This document shows positions 23,801-35,039 of a stretch of DNA of 64,000 nt, in pieces. A program made the translations under genes and the position numbers. Position 1 is the first letter of the stretch, and each line of letters starts with the position of its first letter. The stretch spans positions 133,463 to 197,462 of the forward strand of contig QKWP01000803.1 of assembly GCA_003550325.1 (NCBI GenBank). The letters are read 5' to 3'. Origin of the DNA: Gigaspora rosea (lineage: Eukaryota > Glomeromycota > Glomeromycetes > Diversisporales > Gigasporaceae). The notes below the pieces were generated by a model. The model searched no databases and had not been told where the DNA came from. It saw nothing but the letters and a program-made list of their open reading frames with translations.

Positions 23801-24321
23801 AGTAAACTTGTGCAGTATCTAAAAATACATTAAATTGGCATAATCTTTTTATTTTACTTGAAATTTGAAGAAAAGATGCTTAAATTTGACTTTTTTTGAT
23901 CAAAAATCAAATATTATGCATCTAATATCTAAAATTCAAGTAAAATAAAAATAATTATGTCGATTTGATGTATATTTGGATGTTATACAAGATTACTTAG
24001 TGTATAAAGTTAGAATTATTTAATAAAAATTTGTGAATTATAAAATTTTATAGAATTTTATTAATAAATTTTATAAAATCTTATGATTAATATATTAAGT
24101 AAACTTGTTCAGCGCTAAAATATACATATAAACATATTCAAACTAAGACCAGCCTGCAGACTTTGGACCAAATATGGACCAAACTCAGACTTGACTAAGT
24201 TTGGTTTGGGTCTGGTTTGTATATATTATTAGCTTGATTTTGATTGGCTAGTTTAGTATTAGGTGGGGGAAAGGGTACCTTCTTAAGAGATGAAAATCAC
24301 CTAATAAATGTCTCTACCCTA
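20858..24321. mobile_element. 3.4-kb palindrome with nested element
   Basis: The outer arms match from AGAGTAGAGACATTTATCAG (left) to its mirror at 24290-24320. They run through GGTACCCT, CTAGCCAATCAAA, AGTCTGCAGGCT(A/G)GTCTTAGTTTGAATAT and the ACAAGTTTACTTA satellite units. Another element (21700-23291) occupies the middle. No coding sequence is seen. Confidence 0.75.
21700..23291. mobile_element. 1.6-kb element with CAGGGTGAAACCTG ends and palindromic array
   Basis: ACAGGGTGAAACCTGTGTCACCAGCTAGTAAAA on the left mirrors the right end. Next come tandem TAGTAAAATCTGAGTTT words, then an array of about 145-bp palindromic modules built of CAAAGATATCT, GATCAAATTTGATAAAAA and TTTGAATTCTATG with their mirrors. 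Confidence 0.75.
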
Positions 24322-24379
24322 AATGTTAGTGCTCTTATTAATGAAATTATTAAAAATCATATTTATATGCATATATATG

Positions 24380-25172
24380 GATTTTATTAAATTTCAAAAA
24401 TCTTTAACAGTAAATAACTTTTGTTCCACTAGTCCGCTTTTGATGAAACAACTACCAAAATGTTCACATTGATGAGATGGTTCTAATAAATCCAAAATCA
24501 CTAAAATTTAATTACTGGATCCAGAGATAATTAATGACTTGTGTGCTTCAGATTAGTGTTACGAATCAGGCAAAAAATCATAATCGATTAGTTAGTTGAA
24601 AATTTTTAGAAAATCGATTAATAGTTGATTATGTTTAACTAATCAACTAATTGATTAATCGATTAATCAGTTAATCAATTAATCAATTAATCAGTTAATT
24701 GATTGGTCGATTAGTTGATTAATCGACTAATTGATTAGTTAAATATCTGATATGTACTGTATGTATGATCTTTATATACTCTTTATTTAGTATAGTATAT
24801 ATTGGTATATAGACAACTAATCAATTAACCAATTAATCAAATAATCGATTAATTAGTTAATCAATTAATCGATTAGTTAAAAATCGATTAATCGATTAAT
24901 CGATTAGTTGCCAACTCGATCAACTAATCGATTAATTAATTTTTGATTTATATCACTACTTCGGGTATTTTAGGATTGGTTTTTTCAATTCTAAAATACC
25001 TAAAGTAACATGAATTGTTAATGATTTCTGGATCCAGTAATTGGATTTTAGCGATTTTGGGTTCATTAGAATCGTCTCATCAATGTGAACATTTTGGTAG
25101 TTGTTTTATCAAAAACAGACTAGTAAAACAAAAGTTATTCGCTATTAAGGATTTTTGGAATTTTTAATAGTA
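24380..25172. mobile_element. 790-bp fold-back element with ATTAATCGATT core
   Basis: Arms 24380-24545 and about 25010-25172 match, including AACTACCAAAATGTTCACAT and TACTGGATCCAGA. The middle (24570-24950) is packed with self-complementary AATCGATTAATCAGTTAATC words. The TCTCA-N-TGAGA module is eroded here (ATTGATGAGATGG). Confidence 0.75.
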
Positions 25173-25189
25173 AATTCCAAAAATTCGTA

Positions 25190-25920
25190 AATAAAGAAAT
25201 TTTACTAATTAATTATAACTTCTTGTACTAAGTAATCTTGTTTAGCACCAAAAATATATTAAAATGGTATATTTTACTTTATTTTTCTTAAGAGTAGAGA
25301 GTATGCTAATCATTTTTCATATAATTTTTGTAGTACAAGAAAAATCATATATTACAAAAAATATGCCTCTGATAAAAATTTTTAAGATTATGATTAATCC
25401 TTGTTAAAATTTTGTAGCATGTAAATTAAAACCTCTATTTATAGTAGAGAAATTGCTAAAAGCAATGCTTTATTTAAAAAAATATATTTGTATATACTGT
25501 AAAACTTTTTTGTATTAATCCAAAATTTTCTGGATTACTCTGAAAGTTCACTTAAAATTTTTGGGTAGTAATTTATTCTATCAGACTTTTAGAACAAATA
25601 GCTTATCCAATCATATTTGATTTTTTTTTTATTAATATTTACCTTTAGAAAAATTTTTGGTTAGCACTTTTGGATAAGCAAACTACAGATTTAATAAATA
25701 GAATATTATTCTTTTCAACTTTTTTTTTTATTTTTATAGTTGTTTTTATTTTATTTTGGAGTTTATTCTATAGAATGGCTCTTGGGCAGAATCCAAGAAC
25801 TAGTAAGCTATGCTAAATAGAGCAAGCCAGAAAAAATTGATTACCAAATTTGAAGTTTCTCTTAGAACAATGCCTGATAGTAATTTAGGTCTTGGTTTTG
25901 TTATACTATCCAAAAATATA
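25190..25920. other. Noncoding sequence with satellite fragment
   Basis: 25200-25280 is one half of the ACAAGTTTACTTA palindromic satellite. 25268-25310 carries the CTTAAGAGTAGAG...ATCATTTTTCATAT word also seen at 34975 and 39780. No gene. Confidence 0.45.
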
Positions 25921-25960
25921 GTTAAGGTTTGGGTTAAAGTTAGAGTTAGGGTTAGTTTAT
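25921..25960 (+). repeat. Degenerate TTAGGG-like stretch
   Basis: GTTAAAGTTAGAGTTAGGGTTAG. Similar short tracts lie at 34710-34735 and, inverted, at about 48945-48960 and 60830-60870. They are too short to be a telomere. Confidence 0.5.
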
Positions 25961-27530
25961 AGGTTTATTTCTTTTAGCCTTTCTTTATTGTTAGCTTTTA
26001 TTTTACTTTTCTGCTATTTTTTTTTGTTGGTGGTGGTATTTGGTTTTTGGTATAGTATCTAGAAAATTTTTATTTGTATGGGTAGAATTGTATAGTATAA
26101 AAATTCAAATAAAAAAAATTTTTTATTGCATATAATGTTAATTAAAAATTTTTATATAGCTTTGATATTTATAATAATAGTCCCTTGTCAAGATCACAAA
26201 GTATTATTTTGATCACTAGTAATTACATCAAGGAACAAATTATTTATATTAAAAACCGGTTATAATCCTGTATATATCATTATAAGAAATTTAAGCTATA
26301 ATATTTTATTTTTAACTATTTTTTTATTTTTAAGAAATTTATTTTATTACAATAAAATAATAACTGAATTACTGTTAAATTACATATAACAAATACTATG
26401 CTAACTACTAGATAGTTTAATTAGTCCTTTATCTCTATTATAGTATTTCTTCTGGTTTCACTCTATTTCAAATAGCTTACTGTACTTCAGGTTCTACCTA
26501 TGGGTTAGTAAAACTATGAGTGAACAACTCAATAATTACACAATTTAATTAGTAGCACAAAATTTGTTATTCGTATATACTTCATATAATTTTTATATAC
26601 AGTATATTGTTCAATCAATCAAAGCCTTAATAATAAAACTTTTTTTTTAAATAACCTACCTGCCAAGATTTTTTTTCAAAACTTGAAATATATATAAATA
26701 ACTAACTAAATATTTAAAAATTTTATAACTGTTTTTTTTTAATGCTAAAAATTGAATCATATATCTATATACAATTATTATAAAAAAATGGTCACAAAGA
26801 TAAGATATATATGAGCAATACCAAGAGAAAATGGACTTTGGTCATATAAAACTTACATAACTTAGTTCTATTTTTTTTAGAAGATCTTGATTTGGCACTT
26901 TGTTAGCTTAAAATTTGGGTTTAAAATAATAGAGCTAAGAGTATATTTTGGAAGGCATTCATTCTATCTAATCTCAAGATTCTTGTTCAGATATTTCAAA
27001 ACGAACCAGTAAAAATGAAAAGAAAAAAAAACCAGATCTCATAGATTTGCTATTTAATCGTGTACAAAATGGCTCAGAATTTAATAACAAAACAAAAAAG
27101 AAAAGTTAACTTTTTGCTTAAACAAAATCAAAAATCATTTATTAGTAAGTATATATATATAATGGTTTTATATAATAGCAATAAACTTAATTTTAATTAA
27201 TTTATGTTTAGGTGAGCAAACTAGAAATAACTAGGCATATTGCAATTCGAATGGACAATTTTGAATTTTGAATCTGTTGAAAGTAGTTATTCAGTTGGAT
27301 AATACAATTTTTAAGTTTGCTATAGCAAGGTTTATAATAAAAATAGGCACTTGAACGATATAGTATAATAATTTCATAATTTTATGATAAACTTTTTTTT
27401 TAAAAAAAATTGGTTCTTTAAAAAAGAATTTAAAAATAAATCTAAAAACCAATTATTATATAATGTTTTATTAATTTATATAAAAGAATTCTAATTCAAA
27501 TATATTTGAAAATTTTAGAAAACCCATAAC
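25961..27530. other. Noncoding sequence, no features recognised
   Basis: AT-rich spacer without credible coding frames. It contains words related to the 29700-30200 tandem repeat near 26440-26520. Confidence 0.4.
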
Positions 27531-27531
27531 C

Positions 27532-27955
27532 CATTTTTGTTACAGTTTTATTTAAATAAATTATTATATATAATGTTTAAACTAAAAATAATTGGAATAC
27601 CAATAACAAAAAAAAGCGAATAGGACTATATATTATATAGTCTTATCATTTTTTTTTGCTGTGAACGTTTCTAATTAATTTTATATAATGCTTATATTTG
27701 TTACTAACTTTAGACTTGCACTTTGGTCAGGACTATATCAAAAACTGATAGGGTAAATTGTGTTTAAATAAACCCATATTCTAATTTTTGTTACAATATT
27801 TATTTAAATAATTTATTACATATAAATTGTTTAAAATGAAAAACAATTGGGATGCCGATAGCAAAAAATAGGGATTAGACTACATACTATATCTCAACAT
27901 ATTTTTTTTGCTGTGAACATTTCCAATTAATTTTATATAATCTTATGTTTTGATT
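27532..27955. repeat. Two-unit direct repeat, about 240 bp
   Basis: CCCAT...TTTTTGTTACA, AATTGG(A/G)AT(A/G)CC(A/G)ATA(G/A)CAAAAAA, and TTTTTTTGCTGTGAAC(G/A)TTTC recur in order in two units. Confidence 0.6.
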
Positions 27956-28370
27956 TTTGGTCAAAAATAACATTAAACAGAAGATTGTATTTAAAATAAA
28001 TTTAAGAATACATCATACTAAAAAAATAATGAATAAATAGGATAAGTATAGTGTGCTATTTTAAAGTAAATATATAGTTAGACCAATGTCCTTAAATATG
28101 ATACCTCTTAAACGCAATTTTTAATTCTGATTCAAATATATATTAGACACTATAAATGCAGCTTTTTAAATGCAAGCCATTAAAAGCTTAATTCCTATGA
28201 ATTGCAGTCAATATATATAGTAAATTTAAGTAAAGCCAAATTTTAATACTCATAATTTCAACTATTTTTGAGAAATTAGTTCTAATTTTTGCGAACATAG
28301 TTTAAATACGAACTATCAAAAGCTTGATTCCTATGAATTGTAGTCAAAAATGTTTGACTATATGTAGAGG

Positions 28371-29160
28371 GGGCATCCATAAATAACGTTATACAAGAGG
28401 GTTGGACGAACGATAATGTTTTTCTTAATAAGTAGGGAGGGTCAAAAAAATATAATGTAATTTTTTTAGAAAAAATTGGCTAAAAATTGATCCAGTAGTT
28501 CAAATTTAATGATTTTGGTACTATTCGATTCGTCTCAGTGAGAGGAGTCGAATGATACCAATTTCATTTCATTTGGATCACTGGATCAAATTTTATTGGC
28601 TAAATACTATTGGTTATTATGTTTTCTTATAAAATTACTAAAAAATCAATGGTTTATTGTGAATAACTATTGATCTAGTGGTTCGAATAAAATGATTTTG
28701 GTATCATTGGATTCGTCTCACTGAGACGAATCGAATGGTACCTAAATTATCCAAATCGGATCACTGTGTCACAATATATTCAAGTTTTTGTAAAATTTTA
28801 TATATAAACATACGGATTTTGAAAATTTGTTTATATAGTAGAGGGGGTCCAGCTATACTTGCTGGCAAAACCCGGACAAATTCTAAATAGTAAAAAAACA
28901 ATTGCTATTTATAAAAAATTAAATCAAATAAATAATCTTAATATTTTGTAAATATATTATTTATAACTATAAGAATATATACAATTTGTTTAAATAAAGA
29001 TTATTAATAAAGTTTTTAAGATATTAGCTTTGCAAGAGTTTGGGATTTGGGATTTGGGATGACGGACAAATCCCAAACTATAGTAAGTCAGGATTTTGCC
29101 AACATGTATAGGTCCAGCGCTACTATGAGGGGGTACATAACGTTATTTATGGATGCCCCC
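28371..29160. mobile_element. 790-bp element with GGGGGCATCC ends
   Basis: GGGGGCATCCATAAATAACG on the left mirrors CGTTATTTATGGATGCCCCC on the right. The flank (TAGTAAATTTAAGTAAAGCC) has an uninterrupted relative at about 28205-28250, which serves as an empty-site comparison. Inside are two palindromic modules centred on TCTCA-N-TGAGA (28485-28575, 28675-28775). A second inverted-repeat element (about 28856-29113, GGTCCAGC(T/G)..TTGGCAAAA ends) is also nested there. Confidence 0.7.
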
Positions 29161-29430
29161 AGTAAATTAAAGCAATGAAGCCAAATTTAATATTCACAAT
29201 TTCAACTATTCTTGAAAACTTCTATAAATATAGAAATATACCCAATATTTATATAAACCTACAATACAATATAAATAGAATACAGCAACAATATTTTTTG
29301 AATTAGCAACCAATTAATATTGCTGAAGCTCATTAGTATTAATAATACGGCGAATTTTTTTTATTATAAAATTTTATAAATCTAAGATTTATTACTCAGA
29401 ATAATATATGATATTTTTATTGGCTATATA

Positions 29431-29679
29431 TGGGGGGTGTAAATAGAAACCAGGCAAATTGTTTCTAAGTAAATTTTTTTTAAACTTTAGCTTAAATTAT
29501 CTTAGCAACTATTAAACCAATTTTGATAAATTTTTATTTATTTTAATTCTATGTAGTTATAGAATTAAAATAAAAAAATTTTTATCAAGATTGGTTTAAT
29601 AGTTGTTAAGATATTTTAATCTAAAGTTTAAAAAAAAATTACTAAAAATGATTTGCCTGGTTTCTATTGACACCTCCAT
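29431..29679. mobile_element. 249-bp palindromic MITE (GGTGTAAATAGAAACCAGG ends)
   Basis: The arms mirror across a centre near TATGTAGTTATA. The core (CTTAGCAACTATTAAACCAA, TTTTGATAAATTTTTATTTA) follows the same layout as the modules of the 21700-23291 element. Confidence 0.7.
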
Positions 29680-29694
29680 ATAATAAGTTTCACC

Positions 29695-30190
29695 CATAGT
29701 TTTAGTAACTCCTAGATTCTATACTACAGAACCGTTCTAAAGAATAAACTCTAATAAAAGAAAAATCAGTAAGCAGAAAATAACTTGAAAAAAAGCTAAT
29801 ATATCATTTACTAAATTTAGTATGACTCAACTAAAGATATCACTCAAGATGATTTGTACATTAGAACTGCTATGAACCTCTACTAGAGTTTCTCTGGCTT
29901 TGCTTTATTCAGACATAGTTTATTATTCTTTAGATTCCATGTTACAAAACAGTTCTAAAGAATAAACTTTGATATAAAAAGTAAGTAAAATAGAATATCA
30001 AAAAAAAAATCTAAAAAAAACAATATACTAATTACAGAATTTATACACAGCCAAAGGTGCCATTCAAAGTAACTATCATGTCAAAGCCACTATGAGCCTT
30101 CAACAGAGTTTTTTTTGGCTTTACTCTATTTAGTATAGTTTACCATTTTTAGATTCTACCAAAAGCCGTCCTAAAAAAATTCTAATAAAA
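29695..30190. repeat. Tandem repeat, about 225-bp units
   Basis: Two full units and part of a third, marked by TTCTAAAGAATAAACT, GCTTTGCTTTATTCAGA-type words and TTTAGATTC(C/T)A. Confidence 0.6.
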
Positions 30191-30439
30191 GAGTATAGGC
30201 CAGTGCAAAAAGATTTGCACCTCAAATAGCTTTGATTAAAATATTTTTTGTACAAATTATTTTTAATTTTTTTAATTTAATATAATTATTAGGTTACCAG
30301 ATTGATAAAAATAAAATTATTTAATTATTTTATTGATAAAATAAATAAATTTATTAATAGTAACTTTTTTTAAAAATATTTACTATATAATTTACTATAG
30401 TAATTTATATATACGCGTAGATAGTAAAAGATCAAATTA

Positions 30440-31269
30440 AGGGTGTGGCGACTTAGGGAAGTTGGTAAGTTGTCACCCCCAAGTGGCAGGTCTTGAGTTC
30501 AAATCCCACTGGCGACGCTTTTGAAAAAATAGACCTGTGTTCCGGTAATTGTTTCTTGTCGATCGGTTGAGTACATCACCTGTAGTCCTTGGTTACCATC
30601 TTGAATAGGAGCTTTCGGGCGAAGTTGTGTTTTGTAACACAGACAAATCCAAGGAACCGGAGAAACAGAAACCCATTTGGCAAGTCCTGAGTAAGGAGAT
30701 AGCTCTGATCTTCGACGGTGCTAACCAAAACTGGAATTTTGGACCGAAACCGGGGAACCGGACGTTGTCCTTGGGGACAAGGTCTACCAACCTGGCCGCC
30801 AGAGTCGCACCGGAGGAAAAGGACCCATGTTGAGGAATTGGGGACCAAGGGGAGAAAAACCATAATGGCACCTAATGCGGGTAGATCAACCCTTCCGGGC
30901 CAACTGGATTGGAAGTCTGAGAAAACGGTGAAGGACCGGTAGAAAAGTGACGGTAGGTACTGGGGTTGGAGCGAACCTTATAAGGGCAGAAGTAAGTAAT
31001 AGTAGCGGTTGGGTATCCCCTGACTGCAAGTTGCTTGCCTCAGTGAGTGCGTAAGTTACTGAAGTGTAGGTAATACCTGTGTGGGACAGGGACTGCTCTA
31101 CCAAGTTTACCCGCAAGGATAAATTAGTCCTAAGGGGATGTAGGTAGNNNNNNNNNNNNNNNNNNNNNNNNNNNNNNNNNNNNNNNNNNNNNNNNNNNNN
31201 NNNNNNNNNNNNNNNNNNNNNNNNNNNNNNNNNNNNNNNNNNNNNNNNNNNNNNNNNAAAAAAAAAAAA
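30440..31269 (+). mobile_element. tRNA-derived SINE with 17-bp TSD (contains an N gap)
   Basis: AGTAAAAGATCAAATTA is repeated exactly at 30423-30439 and 31270-31286. The 5' end has A box-like GACTTAGGGAAGTTGGTAAG and B box-like GAGTTCAAATCCC words. A GC-rich body of about 640 bp follows, and an A run of at least 13 closes the element after 110 N. The overlapping 60-90 codon frames within it are incidental. Its body differs from that of the 17060-17700 SINE. Confidence 0.85.
31148..31257. other. Assembly gap of 110 N
   Basis: Unknown bases just upstream of the SINE A tail. Confidence 0.99.
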
Positions 31270-31659
31270 AGTAAAAGATCAAATTATCATACTTTAAAGC
31301 TAAATTTCTTTACAACTAGTGATTCAATTTTGCTCAAATTTTAACCATACCTTTATCGTATGCATATTAATGCACTTGCATAGTACAAGCTCATACAATT
31401 GCATATTGGTTGCGAAATTATTTAAAATATCTTTTTTTTAAAATTTTTTTCTTTTTTTTCAAATACAGTGAATTGTATATTATTATTAAAATAAAACAAT
31501 GTTAAGACAATAAAAATAATAAAATAAATTAGATTAAAATCTATTTTATTTAATACTAAAAAATTTTTAATAATTAATCAAGAATAAAAAAACTTATCCT
31601 GACTGTCAAAATTATGAAATTTTTTGAGGAGCAAATTTTTTTGTACTGGCCCATAATTA

Positions 31660-32310
31660 CTAAAAAATGGTAGCAAAAAAAAAAGAAAAGCTAAAAGAAA
31701 CAACAAACAACATATCATTTGTTGGATTTATAGCCTACTCAACTAAAAAAGTCTTTCTAAATTAAATATCAGTAAAAGAAAAAAAGCTTAGAAAAGTATA
31801 AAAAAAAAAGTTATACGTAATATAAAAATTCTAGATTCCTACATGCATTATACAAAAAAAATTACTATCAATTTCTTATTAGAAATAATCGACATACTCT
31901 CTATCCTTAAATTTGAAGAAAGAATGCTTAATTTTAAAAATTTTTATCAAAAATTAAGTATCTTTTCTTTAAATTTTAAGAAAAGTAAAATAAAATATAC
32001 TGATTTGATATATTTTTTAGCGATGAACAAGTTTACTTGGTGCAAGAATTTAGAACCAATTAGTAAAATTTAGAGAATCATAGAAATTTGTATAATTTTA
32101 TTAATAAAATTATACAAGTTTCTATAATTCTCTAAAAGGGAAAATCATGTGCGACCAAGTAAAAAACATTGATAAGCAAATTTTACTAATTGATACTAAT
32201 TTCTTGCACTAAGTAAACTTGTTCAGCATTAAAAAACATATCAAATTAGTATATTTTATTTTATTTTTTTTATGTTCAACGATCTTGCTTCTTTTTATTA
32301 TTTGAGAAAA
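31660..32310. repeat. Palindromic ACAAGTTTACTT satellite unit
   Basis: Around 31880-32270: AAATTTGAAGAAAGAATGCTTA mirrors the flanking sequence, then AACAAGTTTACTTGGTGCAA mirrors CACTAAGTAAACTTGTTCAG across a TTATTAATAAAATTATA centre. The 76-codon frame at 31843 is produced by it. Confidence 0.6.
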
Positions 32311-32318
32311 GGTAATAC

Positions 32319-32497
32319 AGGACCCGAAATATACATAAATAGGTCAGGCATGAGTTTGCTTATTTTTGAGGTTTTTTATGCAGATCTTTTCTATTTATAG
32401 TAATTTTTTTGCTTATTTTTGAAGTTTTTTCTGCAGATCTTTCTTTTTTAGTAACCCTATAATTAACCTGACCTATCTATGTATATTTTGGGGTCCT
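32319..32497. mobile_element. 179-bp MITE of the 8.15-kb transposon family
   Basis: The ends are AGGACCCGAAATATACATAA and, reverse-complemented from the right, AGGACCCCAAAATATACATA. An exact 8-bp TSD GGTAATAC lies at 32311-32318 and 32498-32505. The interior is T-rich, with CTATTTATAGTAATTTTTTT and two GCAGATCTTT motifs. Confidence 0.85.
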
Positions 32498-33030
32498 GGT
32501 AATACAATGCTGCCACTGATTACTTTTAAAACTCTATCAAAAAGAAACTCTCCAAATACTAGGTACCCAAAGTGATCTGCTATAACAACCTTTCGTCTTA
32601 AGTCGGAGCCCAAACTTGCTCGAACTTTTGTACAATGTACGCCCAACTATCACTGACACTGGCATTGTATGCCATATCAAGACCGTTTTTTTTTCTTTCC
32701 TTTAAATTTTTCCTTCTTCACAAAGGACATGAAAAAGATGGAAAGTAAAAACAGACAAAATATAAGATGAATACAAAAAGGAAATAAAAAAGGTGAAAAA
32801 GAAAAAACAAAAGAAAAGAAAAGAAAACGACAAAAAGAAAAAACAAAAGAGAGAAGAAAAACAAATCTAGATAATAGTATAATCGAAGCCTATACTACGC
32901 TCATAAAAATTAAACAGTATTAACTAAGATTTCATTACTGTATCTAAAGTAAAACTATAAGGAAAAAACTAAACTAAGAGGTTGAGATATGCCAATCAAA
33001 ACTTTTCTAGAAATCCTCCTTAAACATCTA

Positions 33031-33354
33031 TCAATCATTGCGATACACGTGAACACGTCGGCAGCTTGTGTTGTGATTTTTCATGACTTTTTGTGACTTG
33101 AGTTTCCATTTTGGGATGGGTAAACAATGTCGATTTTTTGGAGGGGGTATGCCGAAATTCCCACTTTTTGGTAAAAATTTTGCGAAAAGCCATATGGGAG
33201 GCTGGAAAACCAACATAGAGAGAGTGTGGGAGTTTGCAAAGTATAGAATAGTATAGAAAACCAGGAGCTTGCTTCCACTAATTCTTCTACAAGTTCTTGA
33301 CATGTACTTCCGGTATTTACCAACTACTTGTTTGATAGTTCTGTAGACTTCCAC
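33031..33354 (-). other. GC-richer stretch with two overlapping open frames
   Basis: Two minus-strand frames stay open for 80-107 codons in a stretch richer in G and C than its surroundings. One reads TIKQVVGKYRKYMSRTCRRI and later KPKSG-like words; the other reads ELVEELVEASSWFSILFYTL. I recognise neither. The composition suggests a gene relic or the body of a SINE-like element, but I found no TSD. Confidence 0.3.
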
Positions 33355-33559
33355 TGGGGAGCCAAAAACCCAAAGGGAGTTCTTTTCAACTCTATTTCAG
33401 TTCTCCAAATAATCCGAAGACTCATCAAGCTTAAGACTACTAGTTCTAGTGGCTACAAAAGAAGTTTTGTGTATTATTTTCTATACTAACTAAACACTTG
33501 GCTGCAGGTCCGTTCGGTAATTGTTGGTTTGAGGGATCATTAGAAAGAGTTAATAGTAA

Positions 33560-34095
33560 TTGACTGAGTATATTTTATTTTACTTTTCTTAAAATTTGAA
33601 GAAAAGATACATAATTTTAGAAATTTTAGCAAAATTTCAAAATTAAGCATCTTTGATACAAATTTTAAGAAAAATAAAATATAAAACTGTAGTCTGATAT
33701 GATGTATTTTTTGGAGCTAAACAAGTTTACTTAGAGCAAAAAGTTATGATCAATTAGTAAAATTTAAAGAATCATAGAAATCTGTATAAGTTTATTAATA
33801 AAATTATACAAATTTCTATGATTATCTAAATTTTACTAATTGATCATAACTTCTTGTTCTAAGTAAACTTATTTAGCACCAAAAAATATATCATATTGGT
33901 ATATTTAATTTATTTTTTTAAAATTTGCATTAAAAATACTTAATTTGGAATTTTTGATAAAAATTTTTAAAATTAAGCACTTTTTCTTCAAATTTTAAAT
34001 AAAATAAAATAAAATAAGCTGATTTGGTATATTTTTTAGTGCTAAACAAGTTTATTTAGTGCAAGAAGTTATGATTAATTAGTAATTTAATAATT
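33560..34095. repeat. Palindromic ACAAGTTTACTT satellite units
   Basis: Alternating palindromes. One is AACAAGTTTACTTAGAGCAA against TTGTTCTAAGTAAACTTATT. The other is TTAAAATTTGAAGAAAAGAT against ATCTTTGATACAAATTTTAA. Confidence 0.7.
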
Positions 34096-34431
34096 TTAGG
34101 AAATGCCTATTTCCATCATGGTATTTTGCTATTTCTACTATGGTTATACAAAAGGTTCTATTTTAGATTTAATATAATATTGTATATTATAATTTTAACT
34201 CTAAAACTAATAAGTAAACCTTATTTAGCTACTAATTAAAAGTTGTTAAGGATCAGCAAATTCACTGTTACACGATAAATTATATACAATAAATTATTTT
34301 TCTTTTAATATGTATGAACCCAATCTTAGTTCAAAAAACCCAATTTTGGTTCAATTAATCCAACATCTATCCAATTTGATTAGGTTATCAAAATAAAACT
34401 TGTGTAATATTACATGCCATTTGCAGTGTGT

Positions 34432-34740
34432 AATCAAAATTATTTTTGTAAAAAGAATGCACTGGGCCTTTGTGTAATATAGGTACATATGTTGTGTAAC
34501 TAGTATATATACTGTGATTGGATATTGCCAACAAATATTGCTGCTATGTTTTGGACAATTAGTTTTTAGGATTAGAGTTAGCAAAAATTATTTTGCAAAA
34601 ACAATGCACTGGGCCTTTGTGTAATATAAGTGCATATGTTGTATAACTAGTATATGTATTGTGATTGGATATTGATAACAGACATTGTCACTATGCTTCA
34701 GACAATTAGTTTTTAGGATTAGGGTTAGAATTAGTATTAA
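34432..34740. repeat. Direct tandem duplication, about 156-bp units
   Basis: Both units contain AATGCACTGGGCCTTTGTGT, ATATGTTGT, GTGATTGGATATTG and GACAATTAGTTTTTAGGATT. Confidence 0.8.
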
Positions 34741-35039
34741 AATTAAAGTTAGAAGTAGGATTGGGTTTATTATTTTGAATACTAAAATAAAAATTTTTGT
34801 ATAACTATAGTAGAAATAGTAACTCTCTAATTTTATTAATAAAATTATACAAAATACTATGATTCTTTAAATTTTACTAATTGATTCTAACTTGTGATTT
34901 AGATAAACATATGCATATATTAAAATCTGAACATGTTCATAAACCTTGAACTTAGTCTGAACTAAACTTTTTTAAGGGTAGAGTATACATAGATCATTTT
35001 TCATATGATATGCATAGTAAATTTTTTTTGTATAACATA

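Larger units (their letters stand above)
30198..31653. mobile_element. TA-flanked mariner-like element split by a SINE
   Basis: The left end GGCCAGTGCAAAAAGATTTG and the reverse complement of the right end GGGCCAGTACAAAAAAATTT match well. TA is present at 30196-30197 and 31654-31655. Excluding the inserted SINE and one copy of its TSD, about 600 bp remain, without coding capacity, so it is non-autonomous. Confidence 0.6.

Noticed and set aside
24570..24950. CRISPR-like array of ATTAATCGATTA words
   Set aside because: Units are continuous and self-complementary with no unique spacers, in a eukaryotic genome.
30576..31116. Several 68-95 codon frames on both strands
   Set aside because: All lie inside the tRNA-derived SINE at 30440-31269 and overlap each other.
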